A DNA stretch of 64,000 nt from Sinotaia quadrata (Eukaryota; Mollusca; Gastropoda; Architaenioglossa; Viviparidae): positions 73,147,571-73,211,570 of the forward strand of contig CM054183.1 of NCBI GenBank assembly GCA_028829895.1. The letters run 5' to 3'. Below are positions 1 to 64,000 of this stretch, piece after piece. Each line of letters opens with the position of its first letter. The stretch's first letter is position 1. The notes under the pieces are model-generated. The model searched no databases. It had not been told where the DNA came from and saw only the letters and a program-made list of their open reading frames with translations. Made by a program: the position numbers and the translations under genes.

Positions 1-718
1 TACTTAATATAACAAGAGTGAACTCTCATTTATCTGACAATGATGGGAGTACAGGGTGGTGCATGATAACGGACTCTGTACTTTTATAGCATATTAAGCA
101 ATGACAGATTCAAGAAATGGTGTAGATTGTGCAGCAGGTGAACATATCAGAACTTGTAAGCATTCCAAAGAAGCTATTTTTTAAATGCTCAATTTGCTGA
201 GTTTTCACATCCACCACTAGTCTCTAACCTACCGGATTGTCAATTAACCATGCCATCCAACTGCTAGTGGTACAAACTAAGTTTAACGTACAAACTAAGT
301 TTAACAGGTATAGATTAACAAATTGGAACTTGTTGGCATTTTAAATATTGACAACAAGAAAAATTACTTGCAAAGAAAACCAATTCCATAACAGTATAAT
401 ACAAAAAAATGAACAGCGGAGCTACATATGGATGGGAAAACAACTAAGTAGTGGGTTAAAAAAAACCAACTAAGTAGTGGGTTAAAAAAACCAACTAAGT
501 AGTGGGTTAACATTAGCATATACAAATGAAAGCATTGTTTAATAAATATTCTTAGACAAGTGGTAATTTTTAGTTTAAATGAAAATGACTGCATGGGAAT
601 TTAAGCTCAATTAGGACTGAAAGTATTTTTTTTTAATCTAACAAACAAAAATTCAAAACAGAAATCAATTGAATAATTGGCTAATTATTCAATTGGCCAA
701 TTACATGCATCAAATTAC
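1..718 (-). other. Intron after exon 17; no exon seen
   Basis: AT-rich intronic sequence. It holds a short tandem repeat (three copies of CAACTAAGTAGTGGGTTAA plus A-tracts) at 441-511 and a doubled TACAAACTAAGTTTAAC at about 270-306. No HECT-like coding sequence is visible. Confidence 0.6.
441..511. repeat. Three-copy tandem repeat, 24-27 bp period
   Basis: Three copies of CCAACTAAGTAGTGGGTTAA separated by A-tracts of varying length. Both spacers are pure A, so length changes are likely by slippage. Confidence 0.85.
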
Positions 719-61988
<61,270 letters not shown>

Positions 61989-64000
61989 CTGCAAACAAGA
62001 AAAAATGTAAACAATTATGATGAATACCTAAGCAATCAACATTTCAGAAATGACTGTTCCCATGTAGACCCTAAATTGGCGGTACAATAAAAAGAGGGGA
62101 GATGACTCTTGATTCCAAGGTAGAGAGATTTTGTAGGATTCCATGCCCCCCTCCCCCCCTCATATTGTGTCATTCACCTTCTCTAGATAGCTACAGGTTG
62201 CTCTTTTCTACTAAAGGCACCTCTTATAAAAGCTGAAAGCCTAATTAGGTTGTCCAGGTAGAGTGATGAAGCCTCACTGTGCTATAGAAATTGGGACTTC
62301 AGCTAGCATTGATTATTTTTTTCAATTGTTTGACATCAACAGCTGATAAGTGCTATAGATCTATAATTATTAGAACTTAAAGGATACTTTCCTGGTTTGG
62401 GGAGTGGAATTACTAGTGCCTCTCTCCAGGAGGGAGGGAAAGCACCAGTAGACAAATTATTGTTAAATAGTTTAACAAGCAATTCTAAAGATGCAAGGGG
62501 AAGGTGCTTGTAGAAGCTGATAGTGCATATTATCAGGACCAACAGCACTATTTGTGGTCTTTAGCAAAGACTGCTTTAATTCAGAAAGAGAGAATTGAGC
62601 TTTATGGTGTCCTGAATTATCAGATAAAAAAATTAGGGGATACCTTTCTTTAAGCTCTTTATCTCTTTGGTATGCTGGAGGATAGTGATCTGAAGAAGAG
62701 TTAAGGGGAAAAGTCTCTGCAAACATATTAGAAATACCTTATTTATCTGTTATTAAGGTTATCAGTGCTTTTCTGATGGCCCATTGAAGCTAGAGAACTT
62801 TTTCCTTTAAATTTATTAATTGTTTCCTAAACTCTACCACTTGGTGCTTTAGAACTTAAAACTTTAGAACTAGAAACAATTTTTTTTCAAAGATTCTCTC
62901 CTTTTCTGTTTAATAGTTTTATGGACATTAGTTCTAATTTGTTTGAATATCATCAAATTATCTTGAGTAGGAGATTAAAAAATGTTGTGCAAAACCTTTT
63001 TAAGCTTACCAATTGCTTTCTTGCATTCTTCATTGAACCAGGAAATATGGGGTCATCTTTGGACTGTTGAGTTTTTTTATATTATTTTCCCTTTAATATT
63101 TAGTAAAATGGATAAGAATTTTTCAATTGGGTCTTTTGATGCAGAAGAACTAAAAGAAGTCTCTCTCAGCTGAGACTCATATAAGGTCTGAAAAAGATCC
63201 AATTGGCATTGCGAAATTTCCAATTACATGGAAAAGATTCTTCTACTTTTGTTGTTGAGAGTAGAATAGGATAGTGGACACTATTACTTAAGTTATCAGT
63301 AATTTTCCACTTAAAATGAAGCAGTAATGATGGGTGGCACACAGAAAGATCAATAGTACTCTGGAAGAATGGACTAAGGTGTGAAAACCATCATTTAAAA
63401 TACAGGTGTCAATCACAAAGAACCTTTTCCAATAATTTCCTTCTACTATTATATGATGGATTGCCCCAAAGAGGGCCATGACCATTCAGACCACCAGAAT
63501 TATAAAAGGAGAGGGAAGCTGGTCAGTTAGCATATTTATTAGGGCTGTCAATTTTTTCTAAAATGCTGCCCAGGTACCCGTCCAGATTTTGAAATAATGA
63601 AAAGTTTGTTTACTGAAGTCTTATTATTACACTTGTTAACGAGCATAACAACCACAAGCAAAAAAAAAGGGCATGAGCTATGGTGATTGGTGATCTATGT
63701 CGTAAATAATTAGATCTAGATACAGTGGCTGTTCAGCACGTAAGCCAACCCACAACCGGCACGATTTAGCAGGCTGCCATCTACGGGCGGGATGCGAATG
63801 TGATCGGACGGGGGAGTGTGCTAAATTGTGTATAGACAAAACAACCACATTACCACAGGTATCCATTCTCAAATTTACTACCCGGGTATTAGCATGACAC
63901 TAATATCTATATTTGATTTAAGGATCTGAACTGATAGGGAAATTTACAGTGAACAAATTCTTATAAGTACTCAATTAAGTTATCATCATCATTCTAAAAG
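61989..64000 (-). other. Intron upstream of exon 1 (runs off window)
   Basis: Contains the Jockey-like remnant at 62335-63520. The 63720-63850 stretch is GC-richer than the rest and unassigned. No further exon of the host gene was found. Confidence 0.5.
62335..63520 (-). pseudogene. Jockey-like LINE remnant (endonuclease and RT fragments), truncated
   Basis: On the minus strand, same orientation as the host gene. An endonuclease fragment near 63480-63300 includes an ALFGAIHH-type stretch (a decayed LWGNP box) and DTCILNDGFHT. An RT N-terminal fragment follows at 62726-62340: SELKQSLLKTTNSAVGPDN, then LFNNNLSTGAFPPSWREALV, IPLPKPGK and NNYRSIALISC. It ends abruptly after the RT block that precedes the active site, so both the catalytic box and 3' end are missing. 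Frameshifts separate the fragments. Confidence 0.75.

Noticed and set aside
702..718. Alternative donor CAT|GTAATT for exon 17
   Set aside because: Would extend the exon by 18 nt, but GGAG|GTAATT matches the donor consensus better and ends at the Gly codon where HECTD4 relatives continue.
62336..62726. Possible host exons upstream of exon 1
   Set aside because: The peptides are reverse-transcriptase type (PSWREALVIPLPKPGK), so they belong to a LINE remnant.

Overview
This is a eukaryotic, AT-rich window with no bacterial or organellar character. It lies inside one very large, intron-rich gene on the minus strand. Seventeen coding exons can be placed between 61988 (5' side) and 719 (3' side). 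All 17 have GT..AG borders, and the reading phase is consistent across all 16 junctions. Together they give 5008 nt, about 1670 codons, with no stop. The encoded segment contains a SPRY domain near its start and ends at residues that sit just before the HECT domain of HECTD4-type ubiquitin ligases. I therefore read the gene as the middle-to-late part of a HECTD4 orthologue. Its 5' exons lie beyond base 64000, and its catalytic HECT exons lie beyond base 1. The transposon mix (hAT, piggyBac, pogo-like, an endonuclease/RT retroelement common in molluscs), the tRNA-like SINE and the kilobase introns suggest a lophotrochozoan, most likely a mollusc. This is inference; no species can be named.

Layout from high to low coordinates, which is the direction of transcription: 64000-61989 holds a truncated Jockey-like LINE remnant. 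Exons 1-3 (61827-53768) encode the SPRY domain; the intron between exons 1 and 2 carries a piggyBac transposase relic, an unclassified 1.6-kb repeat and a 0.6-kb polypurine tract. Exons 4-7 (49974-42054) are separated by introns with long CA/TG microsatellites, degenerate tandem arrays and a hAT relic. Exons 8-11 (40409-33203) follow; the intron between exons 10 and 11 carries a probable solo LTR and a TTAA-flanked element. Exon 12 (30739-29079) is unusually large, 1661 nt, and encodes a low-complexity region plus what looks like a divergent RRM-like fold. Exons 13-14 flank a 239-nt intron with a (TG)35 tract. The 9.8-kb intron between exons 14 and 15 holds a dead endonuclease/RT retrotransposon and a complete but decayed hAT element with its target-site duplication. 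The 9.2-kb intron between exons 15 and 16 holds minisatellites, two copies of the 1.6-kb repeat and a pogo-like non-autonomous element. Exons 16 and 17 finish the gene in this window.

I see no promoter, CpG-island start, RNA gene, CRISPR array or operon. All other protein-like signals belong to transposable elements and carry frameshifts or stops. Nothing here is clearly a new biological system. The best candidates for follow-up are the unclassified 1.6-kb repeat family (four copies), the RRM-like segment in exon 12, the TG tract abutting the exon 4 splice acceptor, and the structurally resolved transposons with target-site duplications.
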